Made by a program: the position numbers and the translations under genes. A stretch of DNA of 64,000 bases from assembly GCA_963706425.1 (NCBI GenBank), contig CAVPMN010000020.1, positions 1,674,001 through 1,738,000 of the forward strand, read 5' to 3'. The notes beneath the pieces were generated by a model that was not told the origin of the DNA, ran no database searches, and saw only the letters and a program-made list of their open reading frames with translations. The stretch is from CAVPMN01 sp963706425. Lineage in GTDB: Bacteria; Actinomycetota; Acidimicrobiia; Acidimicrobiales; Acidimicrobilacustridaceae. Below are positions 17,086-27,070 of this stretch, one piece after another (position 1 is the first letter of the stretch; every line of letters starts with the position of its first letter).

Positions 17086-18102
17086 TCAGGCGAGCGGGCG
17101 ACCGAAGGGGAGGTCGTCGCACCACGTCGCCAGGTAGGCCTCGGCGCGCCGGCACGCGACCAGCACCGGCGGCTCCTCGGTGCCGATGACCTCGGCGAGC
17201 GCGGCGGCGATCCGGGCCGACACTGCCCCGTAGCGGTCGCCGTCGGCGACAACCGAGGGGAACGACGTGAGGGTCGGGCCCGCCGTGGTGATGAAGTCGG
17301 GCAACACCACCGAGCCTCGGCGTCCGAGGACCGCCAGCGCCTTGGCGGTGACGGGGATCGGTCCGCTCGGGACCACGTGGGCAGCCGTCACGGTGGCGGC
17401 GACGTGGTGATCGAGCACACCCGCCTTCGAGCCGACGACGAGGACGTCGGCATCGGTGGCGAAGAGAGCGTCGGCAGGGCCCACCTCGACGCCGAGGTGG
17501 GCCACGGCGTCGGCGCCGTGAGCGGTGAGCTCCGTCTTCAGCGACTCGGGGGACAGGCCCCCGGTCGCCTCGGCGGTGCCGGCGCTGGTGGAGACCGCGA
17601 CGACGGACGCTCCCCGCGCCGCCAGCTGGTCGACGAGGGCGATCGTGCGGACGTCAGCACCCTCGATCGCCACCCGACAGCTGTCGAGCGCACCGACGGC
17701 GGAGTCGATCGACTGGGTCAGACCGACCGCCAGGTCGGTCGCCGCCCGATCAGCGACCGCGGCACCCCGGGGATCGTCGCCGCGCAGGGGCGACAGGTCG
17801 GCCTCGGAGACGCCCTTGCCCGCGTCGACCAGCAGGCGATGCGACGCCACCCACGGGGCGACCTCGGCCACGAAGCCTTCGACCGCCGCCGCTCGGCCGT
17901 CAGGCCGGGCGTTGATGCCGGCGGAGGCCCCACCCATCGCCAGCTCGAACGAGGCGAACTGGTAGGTCTGGGATCGGGCCAGCCAGGTCGCCCCGTCGAC
18001 GAGCACCTTCGGGGCCAGCCTCACGATGCCGAGCGAGGTGGAGGCGGCATCGAGGTCGAACACGACGAAGGCATCGACTGAGGTGAGCTTCTCGGTCTTC
18101 AC
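17086..18102 (-). CDS. Degenerate Glu/Leu/Phe/Val dehydrogenase-like protein
   Basis: Start taken as GTG 18102, which overlaps the upstream stop by 4 bp, giving 338 residues. An open frame continues to 18768 but is a shadow of the next gene. The C-terminal half resembles the Rossmann domain of glutamate dehydrogenases (AIEGADVRTIALVDQLAARGASVVAVS, later VVLPDFITTAGPTL). In the N-terminal half the substrate motif GGAKGG is replaced by GGASAGI, so the substrate lysine is lost. This suggests a non-catalytic or repurposed member. It is translationally coupled to carotenoid-modifying genes, which gives no clear clue to its role. Confidence 0.6.
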   Translation of the reverse strand: MKTEKLTSVDAFVVFDLDAASTSLGIVRLAPKVLVDGATWLARSQTYQFASFELAMGGASAGINARPDGRAAAVEGFVAEVAPWVASHRLLVDAGKGVSEADLSPLRGDDPRGAAVADRAATDLAVGLTQSIDSAVGALDSCRVAIEGADVRTIALVDQLAARGASVVAVSTSAGTAEATGGLSPESLKTELTAHGADAVAHLGVEVGPADALFATDADVLVVGSKAGVLDHHVAATVTAAHVVPSGPIPVTAKALAVLGRRGSVVLPDFITTAGPTLTSFPSVVADGDRYGAVSARIAAALAEVIGTEEPPVLVACRRAEAYLATWCDDLPFGRPLA

Positions 18103-18602
18103 GGCCGTGATTCTGACACCGAGCCGGACCGACGCAGGACCCGGAGCAGCCGGGCCCGGTTGTAGCGCTGCACCAACAGGCACGGCAGGTTGGCGATCAG
18201 GGCGTACGCGATCATCACCAACCCGAGCCACCACGGGTTCCAGAGGAAGAACAACGGGGCGACCGCGATGACCGCCCAGTGGGTCAGCTCGGCTCGACGC
18301 GTCTCGGCGACGAAGCGGGTGAGCGTGGCGTTGTCGGCACCCCGCAGCGATCGTTTCGAGAAGCCTCCGGCGAAGAACCCGCCGGCCTCGGGCAAGCGAT
18401 CCTTCCATCGCTTGATGTGCAGCCGGCGTTCGTACCAGCGCCCGTCGCGCTCGAAACGGCGCAGCCGGGTGATGCGCCCGGCCCGCTCGAGCCGCGCCAG
18501 CGGCCAGCGGTGGGCGATGTAGCCGAGGCCGAAGCCGAACGCCGCCCACGCGACGACGTCGACGAACACGACCCACAAGATGGGCAGCTCGATGACGGGC
18601 AC
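18099..18602 (-). CDS. CrtO-like glycosyl-carotenoid acyltransferase
   Basis: This 167-residue membrane protein has hydrophobic helices at its N-terminus and near residues 113-145. It contains RWYERRLHIKRWKDRLPEAG, GGFSKRSL, RFVAETRRAELTHW, and FFLWNPWW...NLPCLLVQRYNRAR. These match the pattern of staphylococcal CrtO, which adds a fatty acyl chain to glycosyl-diaponeurosporenoate. The next upstream gene (18606) is a CrtQ-like glycosyltransferase, so the pair could build an acylated glyco-carotenoid. No carotenoid synthase or desaturase gene is in the window, so the actual acceptor is unknown. Start GTG 18602. Confidence 0.75.
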   Translation of the reverse strand: MPVIELPILWVVFVDVVAWAAFGFGLGYIAHRWPLARLERAGRITRLRRFERDGRWYERRLHIKRWKDRLPEAGGFFAGGFSKRSLRGADNATLTRFVAETRRAELTHWAVIAVAPLFFLWNPWWLGLVMIAYALIANLPCLLVQRYNRARLLRVLRRSGSVSESRP

Positions 18603-18605
18603 CGC

Positions 18606-19757
18606 TCAGCCCTCCCCGGCACCCGCAGGTGAACGACCGCGCGAGTCGAGGGCGATGGTGCGGCCGCGCCAGGTGACCTTGCGGCGCACGATCGTGAGCC
18701 ATGCGGACCAGGCGAACACCGCCACGAAGAAGACGAACATGAGGGGATAGGCCGGGCCGACCCACCAACGGAACCGGCCGACCTGACCCAGCATCACCAA
18801 CTGCTGACCGACGAAGGCCAGGTAGGCGCCTGCGGCGACGGCGAGGTTGCCGGCCGACGGATCCTGGACCGCGGCGCCCATGAGCTGGATGGTCACGAGG
18901 GCAGCCGTGACCCAGAGCGCGATCAGCAGGCTGCGGCCGAGCACCAGTGAGCGGGCGCCGGCAGCCAGGTTCTTCGCCCAGCCTTCGACCAGCTGGCCGA
19001 GGCCGTGGGGGTACATGCGGTAGGACACGACGTCGCGACCGCCGACCACGGCGACCGGCAAGCTGGCGTCGGCGAACCGGCGGGCCAGCGCCATGTCCTC
19101 GATGATCTCGTGGCGGACGGCGGCATGACCGCCGACCTCGTGGTAGTCGTCAGCGGTGCAGACGAGGCAGGGCCCGAAGGCCCCCCGCGCCCGCCCGGAC
19201 CGGCCGGGCGACGCGGCCCCGATCCCCATGGTGGCGATCAGGTTGAACACCGCCGACCACTGCTCAGAGAACGCTCCGGGTCGGTGGTGAGGCTGCACGG
19301 ACAGCAGGCCACGGCGCCGCTCCTGCTCGGCGACCACCGCGGTGACGGCGTCGGGCGCCAAGCGGACGTCGGCGTCGAGGAAGACGAGCACCTCGCCGGT
19401 GACCGCCTGCACACCCTCGTGACACGCCCACGGCTTGCCGGTCCAGCCGTCGGGCGGCGTTCGCCCGGTGACGACGGTGACCCCGGCGAACGACCGCGCC
19501 AAGTCGCCGGTGCCGTCTCGCGAATCGTCGTCGACCACCACGATCTGGTGCACCGACGCCCGCTGAGCGGCCAGGTCGTCGAGCAGCAGGCCGAGGCAAT
19601 GGGCCTCGTCGCGCGCCGGGATCACCACCGAGACGGAGCGGGGCGGGGCGGTCAGGCCACCTGTCCGGGCCAGTCGGGGCAGGCGCCAGAGCAGCCACCA
19701 TCCGCTCAACCATCCCGCGGCGACGAGCACCAGACGCAAGCTCACACCCATCAGCAT
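18606..19757 (-). CDS. Family 2 glycosyltransferase, CrtQ-like
   Basis: 383 residues. An N-terminal membrane helix precedes the GT2 core: VSVVIPARDEAHCLGLLLDDL, VDDDSRDGT, a DxD-type metal site in FLDADVRL (near residue 128), and IIEDMALARRF for the acceptor and catalytic region. Three to four C-terminal helices anchor it in the membrane. The arrangement matches carotenoid-acid glycosyltransferases such as CrtQ, and the following gene is CrtO-like. Other GT2 enzymes with this layout act on lipids, so the carotenoid assignment rests on the pairing. Confidence 0.75.
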   Translation of the reverse strand: MLMGVSLRLVLVAAGWLSGWWLLWRLPRLARTGGLTAPPRSVSVVIPARDEAHCLGLLLDDLAAQRASVHQIVVVDDDSRDGTGDLARSFAGVTVVTGRTPPDGWTGKPWACHEGVQAVTGEVLVFLDADVRLAPDAVTAVVAEQERRRGLLSVQPHHRPGAFSEQWSAVFNLIATMGIGAASPGRSGRARGAFGPCLVCTADDYHEVGGHAAVRHEIIEDMALARRFADASLPVAVVGGRDVVSYRMYPHGLGQLVEGWAKNLAAGARSLVLGRSLLIALWVTAALVTIQLMGAAVQDPSAGNLAVAAGAYLAFVGQQLVMLGQVGRFRWWVGPAYPLMFVFFVAVFAWSAWLTIVRRKVTWRGRTIALDSRGRSPAGAGEG

Positions 19758-19825
19758 GGACCGCGCCTCTGCCCGACGCTCGATTGTGGCGCCCGAATCC
19801 CGCCAGGTGGGGCCAGAATGCCCCC

Positions 19826-20323
19826 GTGAAGAACGACGACGACCTCATCGACGTGGTGATCGAGATCCCGAAGGGGAGCCGCAACAAGTACGAGATGGAC
19901 CACCAATCGGGCCGCATCCGCCTCGATCGTCGTCTGTTCTCGGCCACCGTCTATCCGACCGACTACGGCTACGTGCCCGACACGCTCGCCGAGGACGACG
20001 ACCCGCTCGATGCCCTCGTGCTGCTCGAAGACCCGACGTTCCCCGGCTGCGTGGTGGGTGCCCGACCCGTGGGAGTGCTGTGGATGCAGGACGAAAAGGG
20101 CCGCGACGCCAAGATCATCTGCGTCGAACCCAACGAGCCGCGCTTTCGCAAAGTGACCGACATCGGCGACCTCGGTGTCGATCTGCTCGCCGAGATCAAG
20201 CACTTCTTCGCGATCTACAAGGACCTCGAGCCAGGCAAGTACTCGACGATCGGCGACTGGGAAGGGCGCGACGCGGCATGGAAGGAGATCGCAGACTCGC
20301 GTGACCGCTACGTCCCGCACTGA
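19826..20323 (+). CDS. ppa: Inorganic pyrophosphatase (family I)
   Basis: I use GTG 19826 as the start (165 residues) rather than an in-frame ATG 42 bp upstream, because the family begins right at IDVVIEIPKGSRNKYE. The active-site blocks EIPKGSRNKYE, YPTDYGYVPDTL and the metal-binding DDDPLDALVL are intact. The enzyme hydrolyses pyrophosphate to drive biosynthetic reactions. It diverges from the glycosyltransferase, and its 3' end overlaps the next gene by 23 bp. Confidence 0.95.
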   Translation: MKNDDDLIDVVIEIPKGSRNKYEMDHQSGRIRLDRRLFSATVYPTDYGYVPDTLAEDDDPLDALVLLEDPTFPGCVVGARPVGVLWMQDEKGRDAKIICVEPNEPRFRKVTDIGDLGVDLLAEIKHFFAIYKDLEPGKYSTIGDWEGRDAAWKEIADSRDRYVPH

Positions 20324-21540
20324 GCGCACCGATGTGGTGGTCATCGGGGCCGGCATCCTCGGCCTGGCGACCGCGCGAGCGCTGACCGCGCGCCATCCCG
20401 ACCGGCGAGTCACCGTCATCGACAAGGAGCCGGCGCCGGCGCGACATCAGAGCGGTCACAACTCCGGGGTGCTGCATTCGGGCATCTACTACCGGCCCGG
20501 ATCGCAGAAGGCCCGGCTCTGCGGATCGGGCCGCGAGCAGCTCGAGGCCTACTGCGCCGCGAAGGGGGTGCCCTTCGAGCGATGCGGGAAGGTCATCGTG
20601 GCGACCCATCCCAACGAGCTCGCCGCCCTCGCCACCCTGCGCGAGCGAGCGATCGCGAACGGGCTCGACGTCACACCACTCGACCGAGCCGGCCTCGCCG
20701 AGCACGAGCCCCACGCCGATGGCCTGGCCGCCCTCTTCGTGCCGGCCACCGGGGTGATCGACTTCGGTGAGGTCTGCGAACGCCTGGTCGACGACCTCGT
20801 GGGCGCGGGTGTGCGCATGAGCCTCGGCCGTGAAGTGGTGGCGTTGCGCGAGGACTCCACCGAGGTCGTGGTCGACACGACGGATGGCGTGGTGCACGCG
20901 GCACGCGTCGTGAACTGCGGCGGGTTGCACGGCGACCTGATCGCCCGGCGAACCGGCCTCACGCCGTCGGTCCGCATCGTGCCGTTCCGCGGCGAGTACG
21001 CCACGCTGGTGGACGAGCGCAGCTACCTGGTGCGACACCTCATCTATCCGGTGCCCGACCCGAGGTTCCCGTTCCTCGGCGTCCACCTCACCCGCGGCAT
21101 CGACGGTCGCGTTCACGTGGGCCCGAATGCCGTGCTCGCTCTCGCTCGCGAGGGCTATCGGCGCGGCGACGTGTCGGCCCGACAACTGGCCCGGCTGGCC
21201 ACCGACCGGTCGGTCTGGCGACTCGCCCGGCGCTACTGGCGCACCGGGCGCGCGCGAGATCAGCCGGTCGGCCAGCCCGTCTCGAGCGCTGGCCGACGTG
21301 CGCCGCCTCGTCCCCGAGATCGAGCCCGACGACCTCGTGCCGTGCACCCATGCCGGCGTCCGGGCCCAGGCCGTCGCCTCGGACGGAACCCTCGTGGACG
21401 ACTTCGCCATCGACACCACCGCTCGCACGGTGCACGTGCTCAACGCCCCGTCACCCGCGGCCACCGCGTCGTTGGCGCTCGGTGCGTGGATCGCCGACGG
21501 GGTCGATCGGGGTTTCGGCGAGCCGGCGCCCGACGGGTAG
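20301..21540 (+). CDS. lhgO: L-2-hydroxyglutarate oxidase, FAD-dependent (one frameshift)
   Basis: Start GTG 20301, preceded by AAGGAG at 20282-20287. The N-terminal FAD motif VVVIGAGILGLATARAL is followed by the diagnostic GHNSGVLHSGIYY and by FRGEYATL and YPVPDPRFPFLGVHLTRGIDG. All are typical of LhgO, which oxidises L-2-hydroxyglutarate to 2-oxoglutarate. One surplus base near 21252, in a GC-alternating tract, shifts the frame; the C-terminal part (REISRSASPSRALADVRRLVPEIEPDD) continues in the next frame to 21540. Rejoined length is about 412 residues, normal for the family. Confidence 0.88.
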
Positions 21541-21563
21541 GCCCGGCGGGTAGCGTCCGCACG

Positions 21564-21938
21564 ATGGCAGCTGCCGACGACGCTCTACGCGAGCAACTCG
21601 AGGCCCTCGGCCAGTTCATCCGCGCCCAGCGCCTGCAGGCCCAGCTGTCGCTGCGCGACCTGGCCGCTCGCACCAACGTCTCGAACCCCTACCTGAGCCA
21701 GCTCGAACGAGGGCTGCACGAGCCGTCGATGCGGGTGCTCAAGTCGATCGCCGGTGCGCTCAACGTGCCCGTCGATGCCCTGTTGGCCCGAGCCGGCCTG
21801 CTCTCGGACGAGGACGGCGACCGCACCGCCGCCACCGAACGGGCGATCCTGGCCGACGAGCGCCTCACCGACGACCAGCGCCGCGCCCTGCTCGAGGTCT
21901 ACCGCAGCTACCTCGGCTCGAACGCCCGCACCGACTGA
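21564..21938 (+). CDS. XRE-family helix-turn-helix regulator
   Basis: 124 residues from ATG 21564. Residues 11-67 form a Cro/C1-type HTH (LGQFIRAQRLQAQLSLRDLAART, NVSNPYLSQLERG, PSMRVLKSIAGALNV). The remainder is a short acidic helical tail without a cupin domain. It follows lhgO by 23 bp, so it is probably co-transcribed. Targets are unknown. Confidence 0.88.
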   Translation: MAAADDALREQLEALGQFIRAQRLQAQLSLRDLAARTNVSNPYLSQLERGLHEPSMRVLKSIAGALNVPVDALLARAGLLSDEDGDRTAATERAILADERLTDDQRRALLEVYRSYLGSNARTD

Positions 21939-22037
21939 AGCGCTCGAGCGGCCGCGCTGGCTGCAGCGCCGTCGAGCACTGGGTGCGGCGCTGCGCCCGC
22001 TGTGACCACCTTCACGCTCGCGATCGCGAGCAGGAGG

Positions 22038-22066
22038 TTGACGAACCAATCGGTGCTTGGTTTACT
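22038..22066 (+). promoter_or_regulatory. Likely sigma-70-type promoter for the small gene at 22167
   Basis: TTGACG at 22038-22043 is separated by 17 bp from TTTACT at 22061-22066. This is one of the better housekeeping-type promoters in the window and would give a leader of about 95 nt before the ATG at 22167. The leader contains a run of about ten C residues followed by an AG-rich stretch. A perfect CTCGCGATCGCGAG palindrome lies just upstream, at about 22017-22030. Confidence 0.5.
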
Positions 22067-22166
22067 TAGCGCAGCGGTCAGGCCAGCGAGCACCCCCCCC
22101 CCAAGAAAAGAAGCGAAGACGACGCTCGCTCCCGATCCTCCCCCAACGCCCCTACGGAGGCCCCCC

Positions 22167-22517
22167 ATGTCCAGCCCAGTCATCGAGCGCCTGACCGAGA
22201 TCCAGGACAAGGTCGTCGAGACCGTCACCTCGTTCCAGGACCCCGTCGTCGACTCCGTCCGCAAGGCCGTCGACACCGTCGAGGAGCGCATCCCCGAGTT
22301 CCCGACCGACAAGATCGCCGACAAGCTCCCCACCGCCCGTGAGCTGGTCGACAACCAGTTCGACTTCGCCAACCGGATGCTCAAGGTCTCCCACGACTTC
22401 GTGATCGCCGTGCTCGACGCGGTCGAGCCGGTCACCGACAAGGTCACCAAGCCGGCCAAGCCGGTGTCCGCCGCCAAGAAGGCCGCGGAGAAGGCTGCCG
22501 ACAAGGCTGCTGCCTGA
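22167..22517 (+). CDS. Small amphipathic helical protein with a Lys/Ala-rich tail (phasin- or HbhA-like)
   Basis: ATG 22167 follows ACGGAGG and gives 116 residues; the open frame extends 55 codons upstream but without coding character. The sequence is almost wholly helix-forming, with heptad-like Val/Ile/Phe spacing. It ends in repeated Lys-Ala-Ala units (about residues 92-116), like the heparin-binding haemagglutinin of mycobacteria and some phasins. There is no signal peptide or catalytic motif. It has its own strong promoter and a textbook terminator, so it is probably an abundant single-gene product that binds lipid, polymer granules or nucleic acid. I cannot be more specific. Confidence 0.7.
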   Translation: MSSPVIERLTEIQDKVVETVTSFQDPVVDSVRKAVDTVEERIPEFPTDKIADKLPTARELVDNQFDFANRMLKVSHDFVIAVLDAVEPVTDKVTKPAKPVSAAKKAAEKAADKAAA

Positions 22518-22598
22518 CGGATCCCCCTGGGCCATCGGCACCCCCCCGATGAGCCCATATCAGGCCTGCAGGCATGTCCCCCCGTGCCGCAAGGTCTC

Positions 22599-22634
22599 CC
22601 GAGAGGGCCCCTCGAGGGCCCTCTCGGTCGTTTT
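22599..22634 (+). terminator. Rho-independent terminator
   Basis: CCGAGAGGGCCC at 22599-22610 pairs perfectly with GGGCCCTCTCGG at 22616-22627 across a 5-nt loop, followed by TCGTTTT. It ends transcription from the small gene at 22167 and insulates the peroxiredoxin gene. Confidence 0.85.
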
Positions 22635-22756
22635 GGGGTGCGGTTCCACCGCTAGACCTAAACCCGACTGGTCTTGTCAACTTTCTCGCGGATCCGCGTA
22701 GGCTGGCGGAAACCAGCACCGATCGCCCAGACCGATCCGCACCAAGGAGCCGCTCC

Positions 22757-23394
22757 ATGGCCATTCGACTCGGGGACCTCGCCCCCAACTTCCAGGCAGA
22801 CACCACCGAAGGACCGATCGACTTCTACGAGTGGAAGGGCGACAGCTGGGCGGTGCTGTTCTCGCACCCGAAGGACTTCACGCCGGTGTGCACCACCGAG
22901 CTGGGTTTCGTCGCCGGCATCAAGCCCGAGTTCGACAAGCGCAACGTGAAGGTCATCGGCCTGAGCGTCGATGCGCTCGACTCGCACGGCGAGTGGAGCA
23001 AGGACATCGCCGAGACACAGGGCCACGGCGCCCAACTTCCCGATGATCGCCGACGCCGACCGCAAGGTCTCCGACCTCTACGACATGATCCACCCGAACG
23101 CCAACGACACCCTCACGGTGCGTTCGGTCTTCGTGATCGATCCCGACAACAAGGTGCAGCCTCACGCTCACCTACCCGGCCAGCACCGGTCGCAACTTCG
23201 ACGAGATCCTCCGCGTCATCGACTCGCTGCAGCTCACCGACGGCTACAAGGTGGCCACGCCCGCCAACTGGACCGACGGCGACGACGTCATCGTCGTGCC
23301 CGCGCTCTCCGACGAGGAGGCCAAGGAGCTGTTCCCCAAGGGCTTCACCGTGCTGAAGCCCTACCTCCGCGTCACCCCGCAGCCCAATCGCTGA
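22757..23394 (+). CDS. 1-Cys type peroxiredoxin (two frameshifts)
   Basis: About 211 residues after removing two surplus bases, near 23024 and 23160. The peroxidatic cysteine is C45 in DFTPVCTTELG, with the family's early GDLAPNFQADT and the later APNFPMIADADRKVSDLYDM, VRSVFVIDPDNKV and SLQLTDGYKVATPANW. The last segments mark the Prx6/1-Cys subfamily, which carries an extended C-terminal domain. It detoxifies hydrogen peroxide and organic peroxides in the cytoplasm. Both shifts leave conserved residues on either side, so the gene is likely intact in the organism. Start ATG 22757. Confidence 0.88.
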
Positions 23395-23440
23395 CGCCGG
23401 CCGGGCGAACCGCTGACGCCGGCTGGGCCAATCGCTGACG
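23389..23440. repeat. Short imperfect tandem repeat between convergent genes
   Basis: Three copies of a roughly 25-bp unit beginning CGCTGACGCCGGC lie end to end, the last one truncated. The first begins in the peroxiredoxin stop region and the last abuts the stop of the convergent cyclase gene. Confidence 0.55.
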
Positions 23441-23441
23441 C

Positions 23442-26400
23442 TCAGCCCACCGGGTGCTGGGTGGCGGCCTGGTCGCCGCTCAGCACCTGCCGGCAGAGCC
23501 GGCTCCATCCCTCAGCTCGGATCCCCAGCTGGTCGAGGCGCGCATCGGCCGCGTCGCGCGCCAGCTCGGCGGTGGGCAGGCCCAGCCAATCGAGCACCAT
23601 CGCCTCGGCCAGGCGGACCACCGCTTGGCCGACGCGATCGTCGGTGGCATCGAGCATGGCCACCAGGTCGGTGAGGCCCTCGACCGCGAGCTCGTCGCGC
23701 TCGGCGCGCCCGCACCAAGTGGAGCGCGAGCTGTGCGCCGGCCCGGTCGAGGTACGTGGCCCGCTCGCTGAGGGCGACCGCGGTCGCGAGCGACTCGACC
23801 GCGTCCCTGCGGCCCGCAGCCGCCTGCGCAAGGGCCAACGAGCTACACGGCGAACGTCGACGGGCCTTCGCCATGGTCGGCCGCGGCCGGCTCAAGGATG
23901 GCCAGTGCCTCGTCGAGCTCGCCCAGCTGCAGGCGGGCCAAGCCCTCGGCCACGGAGCTCTCGATGAGACCGATGCCGTACTGTCCTCGCCCCGTCGCAC
24001 CCAACGGGGCGAGGATGGCCAATGCCAGCTCGGGATCGCCGATCTGGGTGGCCGCGCTGGCCGACAGGGCCACCACCGACGCCTTGAGCTTGTCGTTGCC
24101 GATGTGCTCGAAGTGCGCGACGGAGTCCTCGAAGACGTCGAAGCCCTCCGACACCCGACCGGCGGTGACCAGGCTGCGACCGTACCCGGCCGCCGCCTGG
24201 GCCAGCCCCTGCTGATCGGCGATGGATCGGAAGGCCTCGACGGCATCGGCCGCCGGCCCGATCGCCGCGTCGGCCCGACCCGACCAGAGCCGCACCGATG
24301 AGGTGAGCACGAGCATCATGCCCTCGCCCCACCGATCGCCGCGGTCGCAGGCCTCGCTCAGCACCTGGGCGCCCAACTCCTCGGCTTCGGCGAAGTCGCC
24401 CTGATGGAAGCGGACGAAGGCGAGCAGCCCGTTGGCCCAGCTCAGCCCGCCTCGATCGCCGAGCGCGGTGAACAGCGCGGCCGACTCGGTGAGCCGTTCG
24501 GCTGCTGTGGTGGCTCGACCTTCGATGTAGGAGATCCACGCCAGGTTCTGCAGCGCCCAGGCCTCACCGCGCCGGTCGCCCAACGATCGGTAGGCGTCGA
24601 GGGCCGCGGAGATGCACTGCTCGGCCTGCGCGTTCTCACCTCGGAAGATCTCGGTCATGCCCCGGAAGCGCAGCGCCTCGGCCGTGCCCTGCACGTCGCC
24701 GAGCTCGGCGAACGTGCGTTGTGCTTCAGCCAACGTGGCCACGGCCTGGTCGAGGTCGCCCAGCTTCTGCTCGATGTCGCCTCTGACCAACAGCGCGTCC
24801 GCGACACCGTCGGTGTCGTGACCCGATTCGGCGAGCGCGGTCGCGACCTCGAGGTCGCCCAGCGCCTCGTCGAGCAGCCGCAGGCCCGCCGAGGCGCGTG
24901 CGCGCGCGACAGGTGCAGACGCACCCGACGGGTCGGGTCGTCGCGTGGTCCCCCGGGCTCGCCGAGCAGCTCGATGGCCTGCGACACGAGGCGCTGCGCG
25001 ACCGGCAGCACGTGGGCGACCTCGGCGCGCCGGGCGGCTTCGTCGAGCCAGTCGAGGGCGGAGTCGTTCACCGTCGGAGGGATGAACGTGATCGGGCCGA
25101 GCTCGGCCACGATGCCCGCCGCGGCCGCGAAGTGATAGGCGACCACGTCGACCGTGCGCTCGCTCGCCTCGTGACGATCGGACACCGTCTTCTCGAGGTA
25201 GGCGGCGATGCCGTGATGGCGGCGGGCGCGGTCGGCCTTGGTGAGAGTGTTGTAGGCCACCTCTCGCACCAGATCGGAGCGGAACGACCACCGGGCGCCG
25301 TCGACCAGCAGCACCTCCTTGTCGACCAGCCCGTCGAGCACCTCGCCGAGCAGGCCGCCGTGGATCTCCTCGCACATGCGCTCGAGGGCCGCGATCGGTC
25401 CGCTGCGACCCCACACCGCCGCATCCTCGAGGGTGGCCCGCTCGCGACCGGACAGACCGTCGATGCGCGCCGCCACCAGCCCGCGCAAGGTGTCGGGCAG
25501 ATCGAACGACACGCCGCGCTCGCTGACGAGCTCGTCGGCAGCCAGATCGGACGACGCAACCAGGGTCACCAGCTCTTCGAGGTAGAAGGGGTTGCCCCCG
25601 CTGCGGTCGAGCAGGGTGTCGCGCAGCTCGGCGGGCAGCTCGGACTCGGCCAACGCGTCGAGCAGGGCGGCCGACGCCGCCCGATCGAGCGGGTCGAGGT
25701 TGACGACGACCTGGTTGTGCCGGCCTGCCTTCACCGACCACCGCTCGTGCAACTCGTGTCGGGCGGTGGCCACGACGATGACCGGACTGCGGTTGAGCCG
25801 GTCGAGCACCGCCTCGAGCAGTTCGAGGACGACGTCGTCGGCCCAGTGCAGATCGGAGAGCACCACCACGACGGGCCGGCTGCGCGCCGAACCTTCGACG
25901 AAGGCCAGCACTGAGCGCACCGCCTCTTCGCGGGCGCGTTGGGCGTCGATCTCGCGAAGCGGTACCTCGTAGCCCATCAGGTAGAGCAGCCCGTTGGCGA
26001 TGCGGATCACCTCAGCCGAGTCGACCGGCTCGTCGACCGCCCTCGCCACCGCTTCGCGACAGAGGTCGGTGGCCGTGTGCAGGGGATCGTCGGCGGCGAC
26101 CGCGCAGGCCTGCCGCAACGCCTCGGCCACCGGCCACCACACGTTGGCTTCTCCGTAGGGCACACAGCGACCCTCGAACACCGCGGCGCGCTGGCCGAGA
26201 CGGGCCCGCTCGGCGACCTCCTCGGCCAGTCGCGACTTGCCCACGCCCGCCTCGCCGAACAGCAGCACCAGGTGGGCGCGGCGGCGAGTGGCGGCGGCAT
26301 CGACCGCGTGCGCCAGGATGCCGAGCTCGGCCTCGCGGCCGACCAGCGGGGTGACGATGCGGCGCGGTCGATAGCCCGGCGGCAGCAGCGGCGCAAGCGC

Positions 26401-27012
26401 CTCGTAGGTGTCGATGGGCTCGTCACGGCCCCGCACCTCGACCGAGCCGATGGCCCGGTAGTCGATCACGAACTGGGTGGCCGCATGGGTGGGGCCGCCC
26501 ACGATGACCGCGCCCGGCCGGGCGGTCGACTGGAGGCGCTGGGCGATGTTCACCGCGTCGCCCATGGCCGTGTAGTCGCCGCCGGCACGCAACGACCCGA
26601 CCAGGACCTCGCCGGTGTTGACCCCGATGCGCAGTTGCACCCCGGCGCCGGTGGCGTCGCGGTACGCAGCCACCGTCTGCTGCATGCGCAGCGCCGCCCG
26701 CACCGCCCGCTCGGCATCGTCCTCATGGGCGACCGGCGCACCGAAGAGGGCGAGGATGGCGTCGCCGATGATCTTGTCGACCTTGCCCCCGAACTGGTTG
26801 ATGTCGTGCACCAGCCGCTCGAAGCACGAGTCGACCAGGTTCTTCACCTGTTCGGGGTCGCGATGCTCGGAGAGGCTGGTGAAGCCCACCAGATCGGCGA
26901 ACAACACGGTGGCCACCCGCCGCTCGTCGCCTCGCGCCAGCAAGGAATGGCCGCACGACGAACAGAAGCGGGCGCCGTCGTCGACGACCGTTCCGCACGT
27001 TGGACAGGCCAT
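23442..27012 (-). CDS. Class III adenylate/guanylate cyclase - AAA ATPase - TPR regulator (three frameshifts)
   Basis: Start ATG 27012; about 1190 residues after repairing single-base shifts near 24897, 23840 and 23715. An N-terminal zinc ribbon (C3, C6, C17, C20) precedes a class III nucleotide cyclase domain: VLFADLVGFTSL with a metal Asp at residue 40, KIIGDAILALFG with the second Asp, and AVNIAQRLQ with the transition-state Asn/Arg pair. A STAND-type ATPase follows with Walker A GEAGVGKSRL (about residue 248), then tetratricopeptide-like repeats to the end. This architecture is frequent in actinobacteria and is assumed to link ATP- and ligand-sensing to cyclic nucleotide synthesis. No partner is evident nearby. 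Confidence 0.85.
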
Positions 27013-27070
27013 CCCAGCAGCATACGGGCGATGCCACAGCGCCCGGCAGGGACGGGCGCCCATGGGTCAG

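Noticed and set aside
17086..18768. A 560-codon minus frame suggesting a larger dehydrogenase
   Set aside because: The first 220 codons are the shadow of the CrtO-like gene in another frame; the real product starts at GTG 18102.
22090..22101. Poly-C tract in the leader of the small gene as a phase-variation switch
   Set aside because: It lies outside any coding frame and next to likely sequence-quality problems; no evidence of length-dependent expression can be drawn from one sequence.
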